Source of the DNA: Bradyrhizobium sp.
GTDB lineage: Bacteria; Pseudomonadota; Alphaproteobacteria; Rhizobiales; Xanthobacteraceae
Direction: 5' to 3'
Assembly: GCA_013695565.1 (NCBI GenBank)
Contig: JACDAG010000261.1
Span: 1 to 15,366, forward strand
Length of the DNA: 15,366 bases
Shown here: positions 6,485 through 14,087 of the stretch, in pieces
Layout of the letters: each line of letters starts with the position of its first letter
Position numbering within the stretch: position 1 is the first letter of the stretch
Notes under the pieces: model-generated
What the model was told of the DNA's origin: nothing
Seen by the model: only the letters and a program-made list of their open reading frames with translations
Databases searched by the model: none
Translations under genes and position numbers: made by a program

Positions 6485-7831
6485 ATGACCGCCCTTACAC
6501 TGGACACGTCAGGCCAATTTCCCGTCGAAACACCAATCGATGACCATCGCGGCTACGGCCGGCTCGGCTTTGCCGCGATCGCGCTGGTATTTGGGGGCTT
6601 CGGCGTCTGGGCGGCATTGGCCCCACTCGATCGCGCCGCTGTCGCGCAAGGCCAGGTCGCCGTTGAGAGCAACAACAAGCCGGTCCAGCACCTCGAAGGC
6701 GGCATCGTCCGGGAAATCCTGGTCCGCGATGCGCAGCAGGTGAAGGAAGGCGACGTTCTCTTCCGCCTGCAGCCAACCAACGCCCAGGCCAATCTCGACC
6801 TGCTGCGCAAGCAGATCAACGCCCAACTGGCCCAGGAAGCCCGTCTCGTCGCCGAGCAGACGCGGGCCGATGAGATCAAATTTCCGGCCCACCTGCTGGC
6901 ACGCCGCAACGTCGGCGAGACCGACATGGCGATCAGGGACCAGGAACGGCAGTTTCGTGAGCGCCGGCAGTCGCTTGATGGCCAGGTCGGCATTCTCGCT
7001 GCCCAGATCGAGCAGAAGCAGCAGGACATCACCGGACGCCAGCGCCAGCGAGATTCGCTTGCAGCCCAGATGGCGAGCTACCAAAGCGAGATGACCACCG
7101 TGTTTCCGCTGGTCGCCAAGGGCTATTATGCCCGCAATAAATATCTCGCGCTTGAACGCGACGCGAACCGCGTCGAGGGCGATTTTGGCCTTGCCGAAAG
7201 CGACATCGTGCGCCTCGCCAAAGGCGTCGAAGAAGCGAAACTTCAGATCAAGCAAACCCGATTCAAATTCGACGACGAGGTCTCGACCGCGCTGAACGAC
7301 GTCCGCTCCAAGATGTCGGATGCACGGGAGAAGATCGTGATGGCCGAGGACGTCCTGACCCGCGTCGATGTTCGGGCCCCGCGGAGCGGCACCGTGCTCG
7401 GCCTGAAAGTGCACGGGGTCGGTGCGGTCGTAAAGCCCGGAGAAATCCTGGCCGAAGTCGTGCCGCTCGGAGAGGGGCTTATGGTCACAGCGCGTGTTTC
7501 ACCAAGCGATATCGAAAGCGTCGAGATCGGTCAGACGGCGGAAGTACGCTTCCCCAACTTCTCGACGCGGCAAGTGTCGGTCATCCTCGGCAAGGTAGTC
7601 AGCGTGGCGCCCGATGCCGTGGTCGACCAGGCCGGCGGTCAGCAGCAACAGCAGCCGTATTTCTCCGCCAAGGTGGTCATCGACTACAAGGCCGTGCCGG
7701 AAAATATCGCCAAGAAGATCCAGCCGGGCATGCAGGCCGACGTGATAATCTCGACCGGCGAACGAACCGCATTCGCCTATTTCCTCGGGCCACTGATGAG
7801 CAGCTTCTCCAAGACTTTCCGGGAGAAATGA
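6485..7831 (+). CDS. Type I secretion periplasmic adaptor (HlyD/PrtE family)
   Basis: A 448-residue membrane fusion protein that should link the inner-membrane ABC exporter to an outer-membrane channel. It has a short cytoplasmic N-terminus and one transmembrane helix (about 27-46). A split lipoyl-like domain follows, in halves at about 55-97 (with HLEGGIVREILV) and about 293-325 (VRAPRSGTV). Between them is a long alpha-helical hairpin rich in Gln, Arg and Glu (about 98-290). A beta-barrel region and the family C-terminal segment PGMQADVIISTGERT (414-428) complete it. A run of five Gln lies at 386-390. The frame is open 36 bases further upstream, but ATG 6485 has GGAGG at 6474-6478 and is the better start. 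It is divergent from the ABC gene across a shared 193-bp regulatory gap. The family call is firm; the exported protein is unknown. Confidence 0.92.
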   Translation: MTALTLDTSGQFPVETPIDDHRGYGRLGFAAIALVFGGFGVWAALAPLDRAAVAQGQVAVESNNKPVQHLEGGIVREILVRDAQQVKEGDVLFRLQPTNAQANLDLLRKQINAQLAQEARLVAEQTRADEIKFPAHLLARRNVGETDMAIRDQERQFRERRQSLDGQVGILAAQIEQKQQDITGRQRQRDSLAAQMASYQSEMTTVFPLVAKGYYARNKYLALERDANRVEGDFGLAESDIVRLAKGVEEAKLQIKQTRFKFDDEVSTALNDVRSKMSDAREKIVMAEDVLTRVDVRAPRSGTVLGLKVHGVGAVVKPGEILAEVVPLGEGLMVTARVSPSDIESVEIGQTAEVRFPNFSTRQVSVILGKVVSVAPDAVVDQAGGQQQQQPYFSAKVVIDYKAVPENIAKKIQPGMQADVIISTGERTAFAYFLGPLMSSFSKTFREK

Positions 7832-7836
7832 TCATA

Positions 7837-7849
7837 GGCCCGTCGGGCC
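7837..7849 (+). terminator. Short hairpin after the HlyD-type gene
   Basis: GGCCC (7837-7841) and GGGCC (7845-7849), separated by GTC, lie six bases past the HlyD-type stop. The stem is short and the following GTCGTTCT is only mildly T-rich, so this is a weak terminator candidate. Confidence 0.3.
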
Positions 7850-7865
7850 GTCGTTCTGAAAGTGT

Positions 7866-7899
7866 GAAGGTGGATCGCAGATCGCTGCGGCTCACCTTC
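7866..7899. terminator. Hairpin between convergent HlyD-type and cyclase genes
   Basis: GAAGGTG (7866-7872) pairs with CACCTTC (7893-7899). Inside, CGCAG (7876-7880) pairs with CTGCG (7885-7889) around an ATCG loop. The outer 7-bp and inner 5-bp stems are separated by a 3/3 internal loop. The structure includes the cyclase stop codon (7892-7894). There is no strong T-tract on either side, but its position between convergent genes suggests a bidirectional terminator. Confidence 0.45.
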
Positions 7900-9572
7900 C
7901 ATATTGATTATTATCCGGGGCACCCAGTCGCGCACGGCCGGTAGCGAACACCTTGCTTGTGTCTCCACTTTCGGCCGTCAGGGACACGAGCTCAAACCCG
8001 GTGGCATCGAGGCCGCCGGCCTGAAACGCAGCTGGATCGCACAAGAGCTGGCTCCCGCGCAATTCAGCATGGCTGGCGAGACCGCTTGCTGCATCGATCA
8101 CCGGCCCGATCGCGGTGAGGGGCTTTGCGGGTCCCGCGCCAATCCGGCCGAGATAGACCGCGCCGTAGGCCAATCCCATGGCGACGGAGATCGGCTGGCC
8201 CAACTCGGCTGCGAACTTTTCGTTCATTCGGTCAAGCGCGACATCGATGTCAGCGCTCGCTGCGACCGCGGCGCGGCATGCGGCTTGCGCGGTTTCATCC
8301 CGCCCAAACACGGCAATGATTCCACCCTCGGTCTCCCGAACGATCCAGCCTTTCTGGTTTGTCACCGCGGCGTGGGCCATATCGAGGAATTCGTTCAACA
8401 GGAAAATCGCGTCGTAGGCTCGTCGCGCGCTGACCAGCGCAGCTTGATTCTCAATTGGACGCGGAGCGCTGCGACCTGCCGCTCGATCCCGGCCGAATCG
8501 AGCTCGGGCTCCGTCGCGACCGCATCGGCGGTGTGCGCGAGCCGCGTGACCGTCAGCGCCGCAGCGGGCCGGATCTGACATGCAAGCCGTATGAGGTGAT
8601 CGCCCCCACCAAGCATCTCAAGTTCTGAGGCCGTGCGGGGAGGCAGCGAAGCCTCGCCTTGCTCGATTCGCACGCTGCACGCGTTGCAGCGGCCGCGCCC
8701 GCCGCAGCTGTTGGCATGCGGTACCGCATGGATGAGGCTGATCTCCAACAAGGTTGGCCCGTCGAAGCCTTGAGGCTGGGGCCGTTGACATAAGTGACGT
8801 CAATCTTGGGCGCGACCACGATCCTCAGAAACCGCGCAATAAGTGCGCCAGCCACCGCCACCAGCAGGGCGGCGTAGGCCGACACCGCGGTCAGGCGCCA
8901 TCGCGACAGCGCGTCCTCCGCCGCGGCCGAAGGCCACCGCGTCGCCGCACGAACCTGTCCGGCAAACGCTTCGTCGGCCATCAGCACGCTGACAACCCGG
9001 GCGGCAGCGACCAGTCCGGCAATTGCCGCAATCGGCACCGCCAACGCCAGGACCCCCAGAACCGGCGCGATGGCCGCGTATCTCGGCCGTAGCTTGAGCC
9101 ATTGATGAAGACCCAGGCAGCCATGGCCCCATAACACCACGATCAGGACGACGTAGAAAAACGCATGCTCGGGCCACAGTTTGGCCAGCCGATAGAGCGA
9201 ATCGTCGTCGACCCCGAAAAGCACACGCGCCCCCCATGTGTCGATGACGTAGGGGAGGAGCAGCAACGGAACGAGGATGCCGCTGATCGTCTGGACGGCA
9301 TCCCAGATCGACATGCGCAACGTTGCCCGGCGGGCGACGAACCACAGCGTCGTGCCGGCATGACTGAGAAATGCGAGGGACAGCAGCGCGGCGCCGGGCC
9401 AAGACCGCATGAGCGCCGTTCGCCGCGCCGCGATGTCGCCCATCGCTTCCAGCGACACCAGACCGATCGCGTCGTTGCAGAGCTCAGCGGCTGCGAAAGC
9501 GAATAGAACAAGACCGGAAACCAGCGCGGTGAGGCGAGCGGTTTGCTCCAGCCGGCGAGATGGCGCGCTCAT
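7892..9572 (-). pseudogene. CyaC-like membrane-anchored 2Fe-2S class III adenylate cyclase homologue, frameshifted twice
   Basis: Three consecutive minus-strand frames together make one protein: a six-helix membrane anchor (from 9572 to about 8760), a 2Fe-2S ferredoxin domain (about 8751-8560) and a class III cyclase-like domain (about 8490-7892). Adding one base near 8752-8757 (restores G-P-T-L-L-E) and one near 8455-8457 gives 1683 bases, or 560 codons plus stop. This architecture matches the redox-responsive CyaC of Sinorhizobium meliloti, which has a quinone-linked diheme-B anchor and an iron-sulfur cluster. The ferredoxin motif is intact (NSCGGRGRCNACSV, then LACQIRP: Cys-x5-Cys-x2-Cys plus a fourth Cys). 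Anchor histidines are H71, H136, H150 and H156. The cyclase domain has lost its metal Asp pair (now Gln at the frameshift, and Gly at 8324-8326). Its catalytic Asn and Arg are also lost (Asp at 8093-8095, Gly at 8081-8083). Start is ATG 9570-9572 with a weak Shine-Dalgarno. Single-base sequencing errors could explain the shifts but not the lost residues. Confidence 0.75.
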
Positions 9573-10630
9573 CGTGCCGCGTCTTTTCGGCCTCCCGAGT
9601 GAAGGCGCTTGGGGCCGTGACCGACGTCAAAACAATCGGCAACAAGCATACGACTTGAAGCAATCACGGACGACTCTCCATCGGGTAAGGACTGGACGCG
9701 ACCGACAATGTGGACCATCTGCCTCCGTGTCGTCCATATGCAATCTTCGGAGCGGAAACCGGACCGGCCGACGTGCAGTTTGTGGCCTACTGGCTTTGCA
9801 CCGCAGGGATGCGTTTATTGGCGATGCTTTGACCGCGGTGATCAGCGGATGCGAGCTACTGGCGCTCGACGCCGAGCTCCGTCAAAAGAGAAGGTGACGC
9901 ATACAGGCACACTATGCCGCTCCCTCCCGCAGCGCTCCGAGAGGTCAAACGGGATACCAACGCGCGCAATTTCCGTTTGGTCTAGGGTATACATGTTCGC
10001 GGTGCATCCCATTAAGAAAGTATTCGAGGCTGTTGAAGCATCAAGACTATCGCTTTTCCGTCGCCCCGATGATGGATTGGAACGAGTGTTCAATTGATTC
10101 AATGGGTTAGAAGGCAGCGTGTGCACGATGTGTGCACCGGAAGATCAAAGAAAATCCAAAAATAGCAAGCGTGAGCGTACACAGAACGGAACCGTGTCAC
10201 CTCCCAGCGGTGGACGAAGGCGCGAGATTTGGAACTCGATCCTGAAGCAGCATCGATGACCTCCTTGCCAGGGACATCACCTTAGTGTCCCATTTCGTGC
10301 GAAGGATATTGATTGGCAATTCGCGGTGACCGCTTTGACGACTTTGAAAAATGCTAAGGTCGTTGGGTCGAAATCGGTCGCTGTTATCCGATAGTGATCT
10401 GAGCTTCGTGATGGAAAGTGCTTCAGCATCGGCTTGCCTAGATGCCGCGTGCGGGGCGGCGGTCGCGGTGTCGGGCATGGCGGACGAGCTCGTGGTGCAC
10501 TGCGCTGTTAACCAGGTTTTGGATCATTTTGAGCTCTTGCCGGCGCCTCGCCTAACAAGACCATAGACATCGGCTCTTGGACCTCGGAAGAATGCGGCAT
10601 TGCCTGTAACCCAACGTGTCGAGATGCCTG
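9573..10630. other. About 1 kb without a supportable gene
   Basis: Between the cyclase start and the MCP start I find only short open frames, with no recognisable domain and no convincing ribosome binding site. The stretch is less GC-rich than the flanking genes, with an A-rich patch at about 10142-10170 and a direct repeat at 10119-10137. I see no tRNA, rRNA fragment or insertion-sequence end. It should hold the promoter of the rightward chemotaxis operon and that of the leftward cyclase gene, but I cannot place either with confidence. Decayed coding sequence is possible. Confidence 0.5.
10119..10137. repeat. Direct repeat GTGTGCAC x2, one helical turn apart
   Basis: GTGTGCAC occurs at 10119-10126 and again at 10130-10137, with GAT between, an 11-base period. 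Each copy contains the palindrome GTGCAC. Repeats phased by one helical turn often mark regulator binding, but no regulator is identified, and the site lies about 490 bases upstream of the MCP start. Confidence 0.3.
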
Positions 10631-12583
10631 ATGTCCCTAGTCAAAACGACCAAAATTACCAAGTCGGGCAAGGGTGATTTGGCATCAGAAAAGCCCGCTG
10701 GTGCAGGTGCTCCCTCGGTTAACGGGCGAGCCGGAGCGAGTGTGGCAGCCAGAGGACCGCACAAAGAAAAAGAACCCCACCAGGAAAAGGTCGCTGAGCG
10801 GATCGCCGCGGCTACCGAGGAACTCGCCAGCGGCCTGACCGAGGCGTCCGCCGCCGCCGAAGAACTCCGGCGGTCGATGGAGCAGATTTCGGCCGGCGCT
10901 GAGGAGGCAGCCGGTGCATCTCAGGAACAGTTAGCGGCTATCAAGAGCGTTTCAACCAATCTCGCCGTCGCTCGCAGCGAAGCAGAGAGTTCGCGCCGGC
11001 GGACCGAGGCCACGCAGGTTTTGCTGGCTGAGGCGACGACTCAGATTTCTGCATCCGTCCAAGCCATCGAAAAGAACGCCGAACGGCAAGTCGCATCAGG
11101 GAAGCTTATCAACGAACTGGAGCGCCGTGCTCAGGACGTGAGCGCGATTACGGGGACAGTGAGTCGGATTTCCGACCAGACCAACCTGCTGGCCCTGAAC
11201 GCAGCGATTGAAGCTGCGCGGGCTGGCGACCATGGTCGCGGTTTTGCTGTTGTCGCCGAAGAAGTTCGCGCCCTTGCGGAAGTGTCCGACAAGAGCGCCA
11301 TGGAGGTCCAAGGTCTTGCGGAAGAGATCACGTCGAACGTCAGAGGAGCAGTGGAACTCATCACGACCGCGGCAAGCGTTGCGATAGCGCAGTCCAAAGT
11401 CGGATCGCTCGTTGCAGAGGCGCTGGTTGCCGTGCGCAAGGACATGACAACGTTGGCGAACAGCTCTCAAGATACGCTGACGGCCTCGATTGAGGCCGAG
11501 CGCGCGATTATTGAGGCGCAAAAGGGGGCTGAGCTTGTCGCTGGTGCGGCCGAGGAGCAGTCGGCCGCGGCCAACGAAGCGCAGACGGCCATCCGTCAAC
11601 AATCCGAGGCACTGGATCAAGGACAGAAAGCGGCGCAAGGTCTTGCTTCACTTTCCGAGCAGCTTCGCGCCGGCAGCGCCGCCGGGTCTGCAGCAGAACA
11701 AATCGCCAGTACCGCAGAAGAGCTTTCTGCAACAATCCAGGAACTATCGAGTGCTGCCACTCAAATATCAACCGCAGTCGAACAGATCAGTCGCGGATCC
11801 CAGCAGCAGGCCGCTGCAGCGCAGCAGACCTCGGCCGCTTTGGTTCAAATCGAGAAGAGCGCCAGGGTTGGGCAGGACAAGAGTCGGCTGGCCAATGAGC
11901 GAGTGACCACGATGGACAACGCTCTGATAAAGAGTCGAACTTCCATTGAAGAATTGATTGCCGGAGTCGGCGACGCTCTTGAGCAAACGCGCAGTAGCTT
12001 GACTGCTGTTATTCAACTTGAGTTAGTAGGACGCAAAATCGAGAAGATCGTCGAGTCAATCGCGCTTGTTACGATTCAGACCAGCATGCTTGCGGTCAGC
12101 GGAGCTGTCGAGGCCGCGCGTGCAGGCGATGCCGGCCAAGGTTTTGCGCTGGTGTCGAACGACATTCGCGGTTTAGCCCGCGAAGCATCCGAAAGTGTCG
12201 AGCGCGTGAAGGACAGCGTCAGAAGTATTCTCGACCAGATAGTTATATTGCGACGAGATCTCGAACAGATTATTTCTGCCGGTGAACTTGAAGTCCAAAA
12301 TAACCGCGCCGTCATCAAGATCCTGGAAAACGTTAAAGGTGACATGGCATCGCTGGGCGCTGCCAACCGCTCCATCTTGCAGGGGGCAGAAGCAATTCTC
12401 GCCGCTTCGGGCGAAACTGCGGCTGCTGCCAGGCAGATAGCCGCGGCGGCGGAACAGGCGAATTCAGCATCGCGCCAGGCCGCGACCGCATCAGCCCAAC
12501 AGGCTCAGGGAGCGGACGATCTTGCGGCAGCTATCGAAGAGATTGCCTCCTTGTCCGACGAATTGAAGAAGCAGAATGGCTGA
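10631..12583 (+). CDS. Soluble methyl-accepting chemotaxis protein with two tandem signalling modules
   Basis: A 650-residue chemoreceptor-type protein with no transmembrane segment, HAMP or recognisable sensor domain; the first 50 residues are basic and disordered-looking. The rest is almost entirely coiled coil. The first hairpin tip, at about 180-217 (DQTNLLALNAAIEAARAGD, then GRGFAVVAEEVRALA), is a canonical CheA/CheW contact. A second, diverged tip lies at about 480-517 (LAVSGAVEAARAGD, then GQGFALVSNDIRGLA). The two halves repeat with an offset of exactly 300 residues: EAARAGD 194/494, EQIS 84/384, EEL 63/363, ASLS 339/639. Ala/Gln/Glu-rich helices carry several plausible methylation pairs. 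The start is uncertain: GTG 10616 is in frame five codons earlier, and neither has a strong Shine-Dalgarno; I prefer ATG 10631. The stop overlaps the CheW gene by eight bases. It probably signals through the CheA expected downstream. Confidence 0.87.
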   Translation: MSLVKTTKITKSGKGDLASEKPAGAGAPSVNGRAGASVAARGPHKEKEPHQEKVAERIAAATEELASGLTEASAAAEELRRSMEQISAGAEEAAGASQEQLAAIKSVSTNLAVARSEAESSRRRTEATQVLLAEATTQISASVQAIEKNAERQVASGKLINELERRAQDVSAITGTVSRISDQTNLLALNAAIEAARAGDHGRGFAVVAEEVRALAEVSDKSAMEVQGLAEEITSNVRGAVELITTAASVAIAQSKVGSLVAEALVAVRKDMTTLANSSQDTLTASIEAERAIIEAQKGAELVAGAAEEQSAAANEAQTAIRQQSEALDQGQKAAQGLASLSEQLRAGSAAGSAAEQIASTAEELSATIQELSSAATQISTAVEQISRGSQQQAAAAQQTSAALVQIEKSARVGQDKSRLANERVTTMDNALIKSRTSIEELIAGVGDALEQTRSSLTAVIQLELVGRKIEKIVESIALVTIQTSMLAVSGAVEAARAGDAGQGFALVSNDIRGLAREASESVERVKDSVRSILDQIVILRRDLEQIISAGELEVQNNRAVIKILENVKGDMASLGAANRSILQGAEAILAASGETAAAARQIAAAAEQANSASRQAATASAQQAQGADDLAAAIEEIASLSDELKKQNG

Positions 12584-14087
12584 TAGCAGGCAGAACGGCA
12601 ATCAGCGATATCTGACCTTTCGGTCGGAAGATCGGCTGTATGCATTGCCGTCCAGTCAGGTCGCGGAAGTCATTCGCATGACGTCGCTTGCGCGGGTTCC
12701 TCAGGCACCCAAAAGTCTGCTAGGGCTCGCCAATCTCCGGGGCGTGGTGATGCCCGTGGCTGGGGTACGCTCACTGCTCGGTCGCGCTGAAGCCGCAGCC
12801 ACGTCGATTTCAAGGTTGATCGTGCTGGACGGAGCAACGCCGGTTGCTTTGGCGGTCGACGAGGTAGCGGCGTTGGTGACGGTGCCGGAGTCCGAGGTCA
12901 AGAGCGAAGACACCGAACTATCAGCCCTTGCCGGGGAGGAGTTGCGCGGAATCTTTCAGACCGGTGGCAAAGTCACCAAGATACTCGATATCCAGGCGCT
13001 TCTTGCTCGCTCATTCCCTGAAGGGGCGTCAAAGCGAACAGCTTCCGTTGTCGTGGCTGCGAAGGCCAACCAGGCGCGGCCAAATATGGACGAGCGTCGG
13101 CGATTGGTGACTTTTGATGTCGCAGGGCAAGAATACGCACTGGATTTACGGACCGTGCAGGAGATCGTGGTCGCCCCCGGTAACCTGACCCATATCCCCG
13201 GAAGCGACGACGCAGTTATGGGCGTCATGCCATATCGGGAAACGCTGCTGCCGCTAATGTCCATGAGGGTATTGCTGGGACTACCTTCTGCGTCCCTTTC
13301 AAGATGCAAGGTTATCGTTACCACGGTTGGCAAGACTTCTGTCGGTTTGGTGGTCGACGGAACCAGATCGCTTCTCACCGTCAATCCAAGTCTGCTTGAG
13401 AAGGCACCTCCAATCCTGAATGCGCGTGCGGGCGGGGAAGCTCAGATTGCCGAAATCTATCGGGCCGACAGAGCACGATTGATCTCTGTTCTTGTTCCGG
13501 ACCGTCTTTTTCGGGAAGAAGTTATGCAGAAATTGACCGGTACCGATCTCGCAATGAATTCGACAGCAACTCGGCCAGGCGAGGCGCTCAACCAGGACTT
13601 GCGCGTCCTTGCATTCAAACTAAACGACAATGAATTTGCCCTTCCAATCGATGCCGTCGATGAAGTCGCCCGCGTTCCGGACCAGATCACCAGATTGCCA
13701 AAGACGCCCAAATTTCTGGAGGGCGTCGTCAATCTCCGGGGCGTCGTGCTTCCGGTCGTTGACCAGCGTCGTCGTTTCGATATGCCTGCCATCGAAGAAA
13801 CGACCGGCCGAAGGCTCGTGGTGGTGCGGTCTGAAGAGCATCGCGCGGGGCTTATCGTCGATAGCGTTACTGAGGTTTTGCGGTGCGCCCCCGAAGCGAT
13901 CAAACCGGCACCCGATTTTGCCGGCGAGGCGGCTGGACTGGTGCGCTCCGTCATCAATCTTGAGGCGGCAGGCAGGATGCTGCTGCTGCTCGACCCTGCG
14001 GAATTGCTTAGTCGTGCCGAGCGGAGCTTGCTGGATTCCTTCAACAAGGACGCCTCGTTCAAATCGACCAAGCAGCCGCGCCGGTGA
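12576..14087 (+). CDS. Triple CheW-domain chemotaxis scaffold protein
   Basis: A 503-residue protein made of three CheW-like SH3-type domains at about 10-150, 174-317 and 341-485. CheW normally is one domain of about 150-170 residues that links receptors to the CheA kinase. Domains 1 and 3 carry the receptor-binding motif NLRG (53-56 and 387-390) followed by VVMPV or VVLPVVD. Domain 2 lacks it, reading GVMPYRETLLPL at 216-227. No kinase or receiver domain is present, so this is not CheA or CheV. ATG 12576 overlaps the MCP stop by eight bases (ATGGCTGA), and the stop overlaps the CheB start as GTGA, so translation is coupled on both sides. A single protein that can contact several receptor or kinase partners would suit the neighbouring MCP with two hairpin tips. 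That pairing is inference. Confidence 0.87.
   Translation: MADSRQNGNQRYLTFRSEDRLYALPSSQVAEVIRMTSLARVPQAPKSLLGLANLRGVVMPVAGVRSLLGRAEAAATSISRLIVLDGATPVALAVDEVAALVTVPESEVKSEDTELSALAGEELRGIFQTGGKVTKILDIQALLARSFPEGASKRTASVVVAAKANQARPNMDERRRLVTFDVAGQEYALDLRTVQEIVVAPGNLTHIPGSDDAVMGVMPYRETLLPLMSMRVLLGLPSASLSRCKVIVTTVGKTSVGLVVDGTRSLLTVNPSLLEKAPPILNARAGGEAQIAEIYRADRARLISVLVPDRLFREEVMQKLTGTDLAMNSTATRPGEALNQDLRVLAFKLNDNEFALPIDAVDEVARVPDQITRLPKTPKFLEGVVNLRGVVLPVVDQRRRFDMPAIEETTGRRLVVVRSEEHRAGLIVDSVTEVLRCAPEAIKPAPDFAGEAAGLVRSVINLEAAGRMLLLLDPAELLSRAERSLLDSFNKDASFKSTKQPRR

Noticed and set aside
6509..7414. Minus-strand open frame opposite the HlyD-type gene
   Set aside because: The plus strand encodes a standard adaptor with lipoyl and coiled-coil regions. 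The antisense frame has no motif and no start context.
7904..8578. Plus-strand 224-codon frame opposite the cyclase
   Set aside because: The minus strand gives a recognisable ferredoxin and cyclase-like protein in three joined frames; the plus frame has no family features.
9409..10126. Small open frames on both strands in the gap upstream of the MCP (9409-9897, 9708-10097, 9842-10126)
   Set aside because: They overlap each other, have no convincing ribosome binding site and no recognisable domain, and their composition is not protein-like throughout. One could be a decayed gene, but I cannot support it.
10335..10361. Possible sigma-70-type promoter (TTGACG followed by GCTAAGGT)
   Set aside because: The spacing between the boxes is about 14-16 bases and the -10 match is poor. 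It lies about 270 bases upstream of the MCP start, so I do not call it.
10197..10566. Open frames at 10197-10478 (minus) and 10351-10566 (plus)
   Set aside because: Short, mutually overlapping, with no motif, and in the probable promoter region of the chemotaxis operon.
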